Shown: piece by piece, positions 7,339 to 13,700 of the stretch
Numbering within the stretch: position 1 is the first letter of the stretch
Layout: each line of letters begins with the position of its first letter
NCBI GenBank assembly: GCA_023228765.1
Contig: JALOAM010000070.1
Span: 1 to 15,367 of the forward strand
Origin: Dehalococcoidia bacterium
GTDB taxonomy: Bacteria; Chloroflexota; Dehalococcoidia; UBA2979
Reading direction: 5' to 3'
DNA: 15,367 bases
Translations under genes and position numbers: made by a program
The notes under the pieces: model-generated
Databases searched by the model: none
What the model saw: the letters and a program-made list of their open reading frames with translations, nothing else
What the model was told of the DNA's origin: nothing

Positions 7339-7950
7339 CTATCGTTCCGCAGCGGCAACAGCACCGCTGTCCATCGGCACCCATGAGTCGTCGAGCGGGG
7401 GCACTTCGTCGTCGAAGGGCGGCGGCTCAGGAGCCACCGGCCGCAGCGGGACGACCGACGCCGGCGGTCGCGCCGCCGTGACCGGCACCGCGCGCACGAC
7501 CGGGCCGAGGGCTTCACCCACGACCTCGTAGAGCTGCTGGCGGAGCGTCGAGACGATCGCGCCATCGCTCATCGAGTCGTCCCCGACCACGAAGGCGAGG
7601 TAGAGGACATGCCGTCTCCTGCCGTCGCGGCCATCGAAGACCTGCAGCAGCGACGCCACGGGGCGATCGCTCAGCACGACCCGCTGCACGACGACCAGGA
7701 GATGCTCGGGCGGAGCCACGCCGAGCGCCTTGAACTGCGCCCGCGTCGCCCGCACCAGCGCCCGCCGCAGACGGCGCGCCCTGCCGTGCTTCGCATCGAC
7801 GATCACGACTGGCTTCCACGGACGGAGCCGGTGGACCGTCGCAGACCACCCGACCTTCATGAGCGTGACGCACCGCTGCGCCGCGCTTCTCATCCGTGCG
7901 GCCCACCGCGCCATCAGACGCGGGCGCCGCTTCCTTCCTCGCCGTTCCAT
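7339..7950 (-). CDS. Uncharacterised 203-aa protein with basic N-terminus and acidic tail
   Basis: Not recognised. The ATG at 7950 is chosen because a purine-rich GGAAGGGAAGAG lies just upstream and because the frame further upstream is Arg/Ser-rich shadow sequence. The first 25 residues are strongly basic (MERRGRKRRPRLMARWAARMR). A central domain follows, about 45-145, with KPVVIVDAKHGRARRLRRAL, LLVVVQRVVL and HVLYLAFVVGDDSMSDGAIVSTLRQQL. The tail is Pro/Asp-rich and acidic (PPPFDDEVPPLDDSW). Alternating strands and helices suggest a compact alpha/beta domain, but no catalytic signature such as HExxH is present. It is 37 bases downstream of the 49-aa membrane peptide and 12 bases upstream of the 337-aa gene, so probably co-transcribed. 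Confidence 0.72.
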   Translation of the reverse strand: MERRGRKRRPRLMARWAARMRSAAQRCVTLMKVGWSATVHRLRPWKPVVIVDAKHGRARRLRRALVRATRAQFKALGVAPPEHLLVVVQRVVLSDRPVASLLQVFDGRDGRRRHVLYLAFVVGDDSMSDGAIVSTLRQQLYEVVGEALGPVVRAVPVTAARPPASVVPLRPVAPEPPPFDDEVPPLDDSWVPMDSGAVAAAER

Positions 7951-7987
7951 CCGAACTCTTCCCTTCCGTCCCGTTGCTTCGGGACTG

Positions 7988-8137
7988 CTATCCGCCGACC
8001 ACCTTCGAGGTGATCGCCAGCGCGAACATGACGGTGGCCGCGAGGGTGGCGAGTTGCGCCGCCCTCTGGCCTCGACGACGACCACGCATGCGGCGGTGTT
8101 CGTCCTGCTCCATCTGTGTGTCATCGAACGAATCCAC
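7988..8137 (-). CDS. 49-aa single-span membrane peptide
   Basis: A small protein starting with GTG at 8137, with AAGGAGGA ending only 4 bases upstream, an excellent signal. The N-terminal half is hydrophilic (VDSFDDTQMEQDEHRRMRGRRR) and the C-terminal part holds one hydrophobic segment (LATLAATVMFALAITSKVVGG). By the positive-inside rule the basic N-terminus should be cytoplasmic. It is the first well-supported gene of the minus-strand operon. It could anchor a neighbouring product to the membrane or be a small transfer or pilus component; nothing more specific can be supported. An in-frame ATG at 8113 is a weaker alternative start. Confidence 0.65.
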   Translation of the reverse strand: MDSFDDTQMEQDEHRRMRGRRRGQRAAQLATLAATVMFALAITSKVVGG

Positions 8138-8156
8138 AGGTCCTCCTTCGTGCGCG

Positions 8157-8191
8157 CACGACGAATCGCCCCGGATGGCATCCATCGGGGC
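8157..8191 (-). promoter_or_regulatory. GC hairpin plus repeated 12-mer in the leader of the 49-aa gene
   Basis: GCCCC-G-ATGG pairs with CCAT-C-GGGGC (8168-8178 with 8182-8191, one bulged G, CAT loop). The adjacent bases 8157-8168 are identical to 6251-6262. The element sits about 20 bases before the ribosome binding site of the 49-aa gene, so it is in its 5' leader or is a terminator of an upstream transcript. Function is unproven. Confidence 0.4.
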
Positions 8192-8386
8192 TGTATTCGG
8201 TTGCGCTTCGGGGTTGATGACATCCGGCTAACTGACATGCGCGTCAGGATCACGATCGGTCGTAGCAGACTGATCGCTGTTACTGATGCACTGTCGGCGA
8301 GCCGCAACTCGGCGGGTCGTCGCGGGGCGCTCGGCGCTCGCCGGCACTCCGTTCAGACACCGCTCCTGATGACGACACGACGCGGG

Positions 8387-8491
8387 TCACTTCGCGACCG
8401 TTGCGCCGCTGCTGTCCCTGTCTACCTCCTCCTTCCCATTCAACTGCTCCCGTGTGATCTGCTCGTTCGATGCGTCGACCGGAGAGCGCAT
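8387..8491 (-). CDS. Possible 34-aa peptide
   Basis: From the ATG at 8491 a short frame starts MRSPVDASNEQITREQLNG and ends GATVAK. Unlike surrounding shadow frames it is low in Arg/Pro and looks like an ordinary hydrophilic helix. It would be the first ORF downstream of the heptamer array and -10 box at 8599-8642. The upstream GGGAAACGA is a poor ribosome binding site, and an overlapping 81-aa frame (8280-8525) is an alternative. Treated as a weak candidate only. Confidence 0.25.
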   Translation of the reverse strand: MRSPVDASNEQITREQLNGKEEVDRDSSGATVAK

Positions 8492-8598
8492 TGCTCGTTT
8501 CCCGAAGGTCGATCCGCTTCCACATCTCGGTGAGCAGCCGTGCCGGTTGTCTTGCCTAGGGCTGGCGATTCCGGCGAAACGCACTTCGTACGCGGAGC

Positions 8599-8642
8599 AG
8601 GCTAGCAATGGCCGGTCCAGCGGGAGTCCAGCCGTAATCCAG
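8599..8642 (-). promoter_or_regulatory. SARP-type operator/promoter facing the minus-strand operon
   Basis: Read on the minus strand, three heptamers CTGGATT (8642-8636), CTGGACT (8631-8625) and CTGGACC (8620-8614) are each separated by exactly 4 bases, an 11-base period. Nine bases further is an extended -10-like TGCTAGCCT (hexamer TAGCCT, 8604-8599). Direct heptamers with 4-base gaps just upstream of the -10 are the documented binding layout of SARP activators, and a SARP-type gene lies about 400 bases away. Direction predicts transcription toward the 49-aa gene and beyond. Confidence 0.6.
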
Positions 8643-8791
8643 AACCGCGGCCTGGACACCTATTTCGGTCGCTTCGCTCCAGAGGCCGGCGGTCATCGAA
8701 TAGCCGGAGGGGTAGCAGGAACGGATGGCTCCACTCCCGCCGGCGAACGCGCGACCGCTGTCCACGAGGATTACGGAGGTTCGGCGGCGCG

Positions 8792-8809
8792 GTGGACTGA
8801 GTCTGGATT
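8792..8809 (+). promoter_or_regulatory. Heptamer pair, SARP-type operator half
   Basis: GTGGACT (8792-8798) and CTGGATT (8803-8809) are separated by 4 bases (GAGT), the same period and the same spacer sequence as the first pair of the array at 13589-13606. It points rightward on the plus strand, diverging from the minus-strand array at 8614-8642. A TATGTA at 8824-8829 is the nearest possible -10 but is 14 bases away. No plus-strand gene follows directly; it may be an auxiliary binding site or drive an antisense RNA across the regulator gene. Confidence 0.4.
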
Positions 8810-9043
8810 GAAGAAGCCGCGGATATGTACGTGGTTGATCGATGGCACGAGGCCCTGCGGGCGGACGGCCGGTCGCGTCCCGTGCGCGTGCAGCCTGCGC
8901 GTGTGCCGTTGCTGTTCTGACACCCCTCGGCCACTTGCGTCCGTGTCGCGAGCGATCCGCACTCGATCTCGCATCGGTGCTTCGAGCACGCAGCCTCGAC
9001 TCGCCGATTGCGTGCGGTCGGCCTTCCGAGAGCGGCGCTCTGG

Positions 9044-9805
9044 TTACGCGGAGGGGATGAGGGAGGCGACGAGCGCGCGCATCTCGGGCGAGGGTTCGAT
9101 CCCGAGCATCGCGAGCAGCCGCTCGCGGAACTCCAGGTAGCACCGCGCCGCTCGCGCGCGGTTCCCTTCCGCGAGGTGGACCGCGATGAGCGTGCAGGCG
9201 GCGCTTTCACGGAGCGGCTCGGCCGCGAGCGCCGCGTGGATGGCGTCGAGCGCCGCCGCGTACTCGCCGATCGCGGTCAGGCGTCCGGCGTGCGCCTCGA
9301 GCGCGTGCAGACAGAGGTCCTGCAGCCGGTTGCGTTCGAGCAGCACCCAGTCGTCGTGGCACTCGGGCAGCAGCGGGAGCGTGAGGCGGTCGAGGGGGCC
9401 GCTCGCGTCGGCGGCGGACACGCTCCCCGCGATCAAGCGCTTCGCGAGCGCTTCGACCTCGTGGATGTCCACGGTCACCGCGCCGGGGAGGCATACCTGC
9501 TCGTGGGTGATCGCGAGGAGCGCCGGTTGCGTGGCGTTCAGGCGCGAGAGTGCGGTACGGAGACTGCCGAGGGCCATACGGGTGGAGAGGTGGGGCCACA
9601 ACCGCTCGGCGGCGAGGGTGCGGGGTAGCGGCGCCCGATAGACGGCGGCGAGCGCGAGGACGCGGCGGCTCGCGGCGGGCAGCACGATCGGGGACCCGTC
9701 GCCGGTCGCGGCGAACCCACCGAGGAGCTGCACCCGAAAGACGGTTGCCGGCTGGCGTCCCTGCGGACGGTGCGCCCGTCCGGCGGCCTTCGCTACCCCC
9801 ACCAC
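9044..9805 (-). CDS. BTAD/SARP-family transcriptional activator
   Basis: A small SARP-type regulator of about 253 residues. The N-terminal half is an OmpR-like winged helix (FRVQLLGGFAATGDGSPIVLPAASRRVLALAAVY, LAAERLWPHLSTRMALGSLRTALSRLN, ending in the wing VCLPGAVTVDIHEVEAL). The C-terminal half is the bacterial transcriptional activator domain, made of TPR-like helices (LDRLTLPLLPECHDDWVLLERNRLQDLCLHALE, then AALAAEPLRESAACTLIAVHLAEGNRARAARCYLEFRERLLAMLGIEPS). There is no NB-ARC or kinase domain, so it resembles the short ActII-ORF4/RedD type. The GTG at 9805 is preferred because GGAGG lies 9 bases upstream; the frame is open to a GTG at 9841 without a good site. SARPs bind heptameric direct repeats with an 11-base period, and such repeats occur at 8614-8642, 8792-8809 and 13589-13648. 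It probably activates those targets. Confidence 0.88.
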   Translation of the reverse strand: MVGVAKAAGRAHRPQGRQPATVFRVQLLGGFAATGDGSPIVLPAASRRVLALAAVYRAPLPRTLAAERLWPHLSTRMALGSLRTALSRLNATQPALLAITHEQVCLPGAVTVDIHEVEALAKRLIAGSVSAADASGPLDRLTLPLLPECHDDWVLLERNRLQDLCLHALEAHAGRLTAIGEYAAALDAIHAALAAEPLRESAACTLIAVHLAEGNRARAARCYLEFRERLLAMLGIEPSPEMRALVASLIPSA

Positions 9806-9895
9806 TCGACCAGTCCTCCACTGGCCGCTTGGGGAACCCACGGGGGATCGCAGCGGCCATCAGACACGTTCCGCGCGAGCCGCCTTCGCACACCC

Positions 9896-9929
9896 ATTAT
9901 TCACAACACGCAAGGTGTCTGCGTGTCTG
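9896..9929 (-). promoter_or_regulatory. Promoter of the BTAD regulator with tandem CAGACAC operator
   Basis: On the minus strand AATAAT (9901-9896) is a good -10 hexamer, about 90 bases before the regulator start. At the -35 position lies a tandem 8-base repeat, CAGACACG then CAGACACC (9929-9914). An inverted third copy is found between the -10 and the start codon (9861-9868, CAGACACG on the plus strand). No good -35 hexamer is seen, which suggests that transcription depends on, or is blocked by, a protein bound to these repeats. Confidence 0.5.
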
Positions 9930-10084
9930 TGGCGTAGCAATTCGCGCAACATGTTTCGCGGGGAACTCGATGCAGATTCCACCCCGACCGGCCTCCTCCG
10001 GTCCCTCCGCACCCCGTCGATCTCAACGTCCGCCGTCGCGATGCGTTGCGCCCGTTGCTACAGGGCGCTTGTTTCCTCTCCCCC

Positions 10085-10321
10085 ATGGCACAGCGAACGC
10101 GATCGGTGACCGGACGCCTCCTGCTGCGAGCGTGGATCGAGCCGGCTCATGAGGTGCCGCTGCGGGTGGTGATCTCGCGGCATGACGAACAGGACGAGGT
10201 GCTGGAAGAGCAAGCGTTCACCGACGCCGCGAGCGCGGCCGCCTGCGTGCGGACGTGGCTCACCGGCTTCCTCCGCCGCTGGGAGCGCGGCGAGCGACCG
10301 GACGCTGGCCGGGAGGAGTAG
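10085..10321 (+). CDS. Uncharacterised 78-aa protein at the head of the tad operon
   Basis: A 78-residue protein starting MAQRTRSVTGRLLLRAWIEP at the ATG at 10085. It has a strand-rich first half (RLLLRAWIEPAHEVPLRVVISRHDE) and a helical second half (AASAAACVRTWLTGFLRRWERGE). The pattern of an RLRAW-x-EP start with a terminal W-L-x-x-F helix is reminiscent of small uncharacterised proteins from high-GC bacteria, but I cannot name a family. No membrane segment is present. There is no ribosome binding site before the ATG (the upstream bases are CT-rich), so the mRNA may be leaderless or the gene may start elsewhere. Its stop is 7 bases before cpaB, and its last codons carry the GGAGGAG that can serve cpaB. 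Confidence 0.6.
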   Translation: MAQRTRSVTGRLLLRAWIEPAHEVPLRVVISRHDEQDEVLEEQAFTDAASAAACVRTWLTGFLRRWERGERPDAGREE

Positions 10322-10328
10322 GGACGAC

Positions 10329-11012
10329 ATGGCACTGGGTTCTTCACGCATTCGGACACGCGCGTGGCCGGTGCCCCGGATCGACCTCCGCCTGCTGGTG
10401 GGGCTGCTGCTCGTGGCGATCGCCCTCGCCGGTGGGGTGGCGCTGGTCGGGCAACTGCGCGAGACGGCGCCGGTCGTGGTCGCGGCGCGCACGCTGCCCC
10501 AGGGTCACGTCATCACCCGCGATGACCTCACCATCAGCGAGGCCCGGCTCGAAGGGCCACTGGCGGGGCTCGCGATCGGCGGTGCGGAGGTCGCGACCCT
10601 GGTCGGACAGACGGCGGGGCAGACCATCCACGCCGGAGCGCTGGTCGTGCGGCCTGATCTGGGGACCGGCCCGGTGCTGGCGCCGGGCGAGGTCGCGCTC
10701 ACGATCGCGGTCGGCGCGGACGCGGTGTTCTCCGACCTCCGGCGTGGCGATCAGGTCGCGGTGCTGGAGACGTCGGACCCGGCGCGGCCCGGCAGTGCAA
10801 CGCGGCTCCTGCTCGAACGCGCGACGGTCTACCACGTCGCGCTCGACGCGACGCGGGTCGGTCTCGGCGGCGGCAGCGCCGACGGTGGCGGCCGGATCAC
10901 GAACGTGACGTTGGTGGTGCCGCGCACCGACGCGGAGCGGGTGACGCACGGCCTCGTGACGGGACGCCTCACGCTCGTGCTCGTACCACCGGCGGAGGGC
11001 GCGACGCGATGA
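10329..11012 (+). CDS. cpaB: Flp pilus assembly protein CpaB/RcpC (SAF domain)
   Basis: A 227-residue CpaB/RcpC-family protein of the Tad/Flp (type IVc) pilus system. A basic N-terminal tail is followed by one membrane span at about residues 20-42 (LRLLVGLLLVAIALAGGVAL), which anchors the protein facing outward. The SAF domain follows (VVVAARTLPQGHVITRDDLTISEARLEG, about 49-76). The RcpC-like C-terminal region contains APGEVALTIAVGADAVFSDLRRGDQVAVL, as in family members. In diderms CpaB interacts with the secretin; in a monoderm it is probably an envelope component of the assembly channel. The ATG at 10329 has GGAGGAGTAGGG upstream. Its TGA overlaps the ATG of cpaE. Confidence 0.85.
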   Translation: MALGSSRIRTRAWPVPRIDLRLLVGLLLVAIALAGGVALVGQLRETAPVVVAARTLPQGHVITRDDLTISEARLEGPLAGLAIGGAEVATLVGQTAGQTIHAGALVVRPDLGTGPVLAPGEVALTIAVGADAVFSDLRRGDQVAVLETSDPARPGSATRLLLERATVYHVALDATRVGLGGGSADGGGRITNVTLVVPRTDAERVTHGLVTGRLTLVLVPPAEGATR

Positions 11013-12241
11013 CTTCTGACACCGCCTCGTCTGTACGCGTGCTGCTCGCGACCGCGGACCGCGCGCTCGAAGCCCGGCTCGTGGTCGGCCTGTCCACCGA
11101 GGGGATCGCGGTGGTCGCCCGCGCGCTCGATGGCCCGGGCGTGCTCGACCAGGCGCTGTCCACCGACGCACCCGTGGCCGGAAGCTCCGGCAACCCGGCG
11201 GTCGACGTGGTGGTGCTCTCGGCGGCGCTGCATGGCCTCAGCGAGACGACGCTGCTCGCACTCCGCGGTCGTGGCGTGCCGGTGCTGCTGCTCGCGGCTG
11301 GCGAAGGGGAGGCGCGCCGCGTGGCCGGGCTGGCGCCGTCGGTACTCGCCTCGGCGCCGGCATCGGCGATCGCCGAGGCGATCCGGCGCACCCGCGATGG
11401 GTCGGCGACAGGCGTTGCGCTGGAGGAGCCTGCTGGGACGGCGGTCGCCACCGACGAGACCGACGGCGCGACGCGCGACGCAGCGGGGGCGGTGATCGCG
11501 GTGACCAGCGGGAAGGGCGCACCGGGCAAGAGCACCGTGGCAATCGCGCTCGCGGCGGCGCTGGGCGGCGCGGGGTACCGCGTGGCGCTGGTGGACGCCG
11601 ACCTGCGCGGCGGGAACGTCGCGCCCTACCTCGACCTCGACCCACGACGCGGACTGCTCGGCCTGGCGACCGCGACCGGGCCGCTCGGCGCGCGGCTCGA
11701 CAGCGAGCTGCAGCACGTCGCCGGCTGCGCGGTGCTGGCGGGCATCGAGCGCCCTGAACTGGCCGCAGCGGTCGCGCCGGATGTCGTGACCGGCGCGATC
11801 GCGCTGTTGCGCACGCGCTATGAGCGCGTGGTCGTGGACCTCGCATCGAGCGCTCCACGAGACCTGGTGCTCGTGGCGGACCTCGTGCTGCTGGTGATGG
11901 GCGCGGACATGGTGTCGCTCTGGAATGCGCGGCTCGCCTTGCGGTCGCTCGGGGCCGATGCGGCGCAGCGCTGCCACGCGGTCATCAACCGCCGTGAGGG
12001 CGGAGCGCACTACGACGGCCATGAGGTGGAGGAGGCGCTCCGCATCCCGGTGGCGGGAGTGGTGCGCGAGGAGCGCGCCGCCGCGCGAGCGGCGATCGAG
12101 CGGCAGGAGCCGCTGCTGGCCGCCGGCGGACGGGTCGCGGCCGATCTGCAGACGCTCGCCGCCACGGTCGACGGTGTCCTGACCGGGGACGCGATCCCCA
12201 CGCGCGGACCGGCGCCCCGGGCGCTGGCGGTGGAGGTGTAG
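11009..12241 (+). CDS. cpaE: Pilus assembly ATPase CpaE/TadZ (MinD/ParA-like)
   Basis: A 410-residue CpaE/TadZ protein that localises the Tad machinery at the membrane. Residues 8-130 form an atypical receiver-like domain (RVLLATADRALEARLVVGLSTEG, DVVVLSAAL, PVLLLAAGEGE). It lacks an obvious set of acidic phosphorylation residues. A linker leads to the ATPase domain with P-loop SGKGAPGKST (167-176). The usual SGKGGVGKST is here GKGAPGKS, keeping the signature lysine. Further motifs are VALVDADLRGGNVAPYLDLD (about 192-211) and a late VVDLASSAPRD. The start overlaps the cpaB stop (ATGA) and the stop is 2 bases before cpaF, so the three are translationally coupled. Confidence 0.85.
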   Translation: MTSDTASSVRVLLATADRALEARLVVGLSTEGIAVVARALDGPGVLDQALSTDAPVAGSSGNPAVDVVVLSAALHGLSETTLLALRGRGVPVLLLAAGEGEARRVAGLAPSVLASAPASAIAEAIRRTRDGSATGVALEEPAGTAVATDETDGATRDAAGAVIAVTSGKGAPGKSTVAIALAAALGGAGYRVALVDADLRGGNVAPYLDLDPRRGLLGLATATGPLGARLDSELQHVAGCAVLAGIERPELAAAVAPDVVTGAIALLRTRYERVVVDLASSAPRDLVLVADLVLLVMGADMVSLWNARLALRSLGADAAQRCHAVINRREGGAHYDGHEVEEALRIPVAGVVREERAAARAAIERQEPLLAAGGRVAADLQTLAATVDGVLTGDAIPTRGPAPRALAVEV

Positions 12242-12243
12242 CG

Positions 12244-13551
12244 GTGGCGGGCACGACTTCGACGATGCGGGCACTCACGGTGCCGGACGAGCGCGAGCGG
12301 ACGATCCGCGCCGAGGTGCAGGAGGAGCTGCGCCGCACGCTCGACGGCGACGAGCTCGCCGCTCCCGGCGCCGACGAGGTCGAGCGCGCGCGGCAGGTGA
12401 TCGCGGCCCGTATCGCGGCGGCGCAGCGACAGGCGACCACGCTCGGCCAGCCGCCGATCGCCGATCCGCGCGGCCTCGAGCGGCGCCTGCTGGACGACCT
12501 GCTGGGCTTCGGTGCGCTGCAGCCGCTGCTCGACGACCGCACGATCGAGGAGATCATCGTGAACGGCCCGCGGCGCGTGTTCGCGATCGCAGAGGGGCGG
12601 AAGCGGCTCACCGACGTCACGTTCGCGGACGATGACGACGTCGTCCGCCTGCTGCGGCGGGCGATCGGTCCGCTCGGCGGGCGGCTGGACGAGACCAGTC
12701 CGATGGTGGATGCGCGCCTCCCCGACGGCTCGCGGCTGAACGCGGTGATCGCGCCCCTGGCGACCGCCCCCCACGTCACGATCCGCAAGTTCCTGCTGCG
12801 CGCGAAGACGCTCGACGACCTCGTGGAGCTGGAGACGCTGACGCCGGATGCGGCGGCCTTCCTCGGCGCCTGCGTGCGCACCGGCCTGAACATCCTGATC
12901 TCGGGCGGCACCGGCACCGGCAAGACCACGGCGCTCAACGCGCTCGGCGCGGCGATCACGGGCCTGGACGAGCGGGTGATCACGATCGAGGAGACCGCCG
13001 AGCTCCAGCTCGACACGGTGCTGCCGGACTGCGTGGCGCTGTCGGCGCGGGCGGCGAACGTGGAAGGGGCCGGCGCGGTCTCGATCCGCGCCCTCGCGCG
13101 CAACGCCCTGCGGATGCGGCCGACGCGGATCATCGTCGGCGAGGTCCGCGGCGAGGAAGCCCTCGACATGCTCTCCGCGATGAACTCGGGCCACGACGGC
13201 TCGATGTGCACCGTGCACGCCTCCGGCCCGCGCGAGGCGCTCTCCAAGCTCCGCACCTATGCGCTGATGGCCGAGGAGGCGCTGCCCGCGCAGGCGATCA
13301 CGGAAATGATCGCCGAGGCGATCCAGATCGTGGTGCAACTCCGGCTCGACGCCGCGACACACCGGCGCGCCGTCTCCCACATCTACGAGGTCACCGGCAT
13401 CGAGGGCGATGCGATCGCCGGCAGCGACCTGTTCACGCTCCAGGACGGTCGGCTGACCTGGACCGGCGTGCGCTCCCGCCGGGAGGCGCGGCTGGCCGCC
13501 GCCGGCTACGCCGGACCGGGCGACCGGGCTTCCGCTGGAGGCGCGAGATGA
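12244..13551 (+). CDS. cpaF: Pilus assembly/secretion ATPase CpaF/TadA
   Basis: The motor ATPase of the Tad system, 435 residues, of the VirB11/PilT-like CpaF family. A winged N-terminal domain (RLLDDLLGFGALQPLLDDRTIEEIIVNGP, about 81-109, the family hallmark) precedes the RecA-like core. The core has Walker A GGTGTGKTT (221-229), an Asp box ITIEETAELQL (246-256), Walker B RIIVGEVRGEEALDML (295-310) and a His box SGHDGSMCTVHA (315-326). All catalytic residues are present. The start is the GTG at 12244 with GGAGG 7 bases upstream. Its stop overlaps an ATG (ATGA) of a small frame, after which there is a 133-base gap before tadB. The family powers assembly of Flp pilins from the membrane platform TadB/TadC. 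Confidence 0.92.
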   Translation: MAGTTSTMRALTVPDERERTIRAEVQEELRRTLDGDELAAPGADEVERARQVIAARIAAAQRQATTLGQPPIADPRGLERRLLDDLLGFGALQPLLDDRTIEEIIVNGPRRVFAIAEGRKRLTDVTFADDDDVVRLLRRAIGPLGGRLDETSPMVDARLPDGSRLNAVIAPLATAPHVTIRKFLLRAKTLDDLVELETLTPDAAAFLGACVRTGLNILISGGTGTGKTTALNALGAAITGLDERVITIEETAELQLDTVLPDCVALSARAANVEGAGAVSIRALARNALRMRPTRIIVGEVRGEEALDMLSAMNSGHDGSMCTVHASGPREALSKLRTYALMAEEALPAQAITEMIAEAIQIVVQLRLDAATHRRAVSHIYEVTGIEGDAIAGSDLFTLQDGRLTWTGVRSRREARLAAAGYAGPGDRASAGGAR

Positions 13552-13700
13552 GTCGTGTGACGGGAGCTTTGCGGAGGATCGCGCATCTCTGGATTGAGTC
13601 TGGACCGGGCGACGGCGGTCTGGATTGGCGCTGGACTGGTTCTGGACTGGGCCGTCGCACGATCACGGCCGGAAGGAGCGACCGATGCACGTCGTCCTGA
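13548..13700 (+). CDS. Possible 50-aa peptide between cpaF and tadB
   Basis: From an ATG that overlaps the cpaF stop (ATGA), with GGAGG 6 bases upstream, a frame starting MSRVTGALRRIAHLWIESG runs for 50 codons and overlaps the tadB start by 16 bases. These start signals look real. However, most of the frame is occupied by the CTGGAYY repeat array, whose 11-base period is not a multiple of three, so the DNA rather than the peptide seems to be what is conserved. It may be a coupling ORF that keeps ribosomes moving to tadB, or spurious. Confidence 0.35.
   Translation: MSRVTGALRRIAHLWIESGPGDGGLDWRWTGSGLGRRTITAGRSDRCTSS
13589..13663 (+). promoter_or_regulatory. Five-heptamer SARP-type operator/promoter in front of tadB
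   Basis: CTGGATT (13589), CTGGACC (13600), CTGGATT (13620), CTGGACT (13631) and CTGGACT (13642) lie on 11-base steps, apart from one 20-base step between the second and third. The last three match the minus-strand array at 8614-8642 in order and spacing. Nine bases after the final heptamer is CACGAT (13658-13663), a weak -10 at the same distance as TAGCCT in the other array. A start near 13670 would place the GGAAGGAG of tadB directly at the 5' end of the mRNA. It is read as a second, activator-dependent promoter for tadB and tadC. Confidence 0.6.

Larger units (their letters stand above)
8138..9043. other. 906-base region without a convincing gene; regulatory repeats
   Basis: Frames exist on both strands, but none combines a ribosome binding site with the GC-rich third positions of the neighbours. 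GC at third positions is visibly lower and stops are frequent. What the region does hold is the hairpin/12-mer at 8157-8191, a minus-strand array of three CTGGAYY heptamers (8614-8642) with a possible -10 box, and a plus-strand pair of heptamers (8792-8809). It also holds a palindrome AGAGCG-G-CGCTCT at 9029-9041 just past the stop of the regulator gene. It is best read as a control region for the minus-strand operon; a decayed gene or a replication origin cannot be excluded. Confidence 0.6.

Noticed and set aside
8556..8765. Minus-strand frame starting VDSGRAFAGGSG with protein-like composition
   Set aside because: No ribosome binding site at the GTG and it covers the heptamer array; could be a decayed gene fragment, but not supportable.
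8614..8809. CTGGAYY repeats as plasmid-origin iterons
   Set aside because: Possible in principle, but the same phased repeat occurs more than 4 kb away in front of tadB, next to a likely -10 and ribosome binding site, which fits an operator better than an origin.
8842..9060. 72-aa plus-strand frame after the 8792-8809 heptamer pair
   Set aside because: No ribosome binding site, Arg/Ala-rich shadow-like composition and overlap with the 3' end of the regulator gene.
8454..9140. 228-codon plus-strand frame, moderately low in Arg at its start
   Set aside because: No ribosome binding site, low GC at third positions compared with real genes here, its end overlaps the well-supported regulator gene in antisense, and no recognisable domain.
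10829..12274. 481-codon minus-strand frame opposite cpaE
   Set aside because: His/Arg-rich antisense shadow of cpaB-cpaE, produced by the GC-rich codon bias; no start signal or domain.
11985..13380. Long minus-strand frames (423 and 456 codons) opposite cpaF
   Set aside because: Antisense shadows of a gene with all CpaF motifs; Ser/Arg- or His/Arg-rich compositions without domains.
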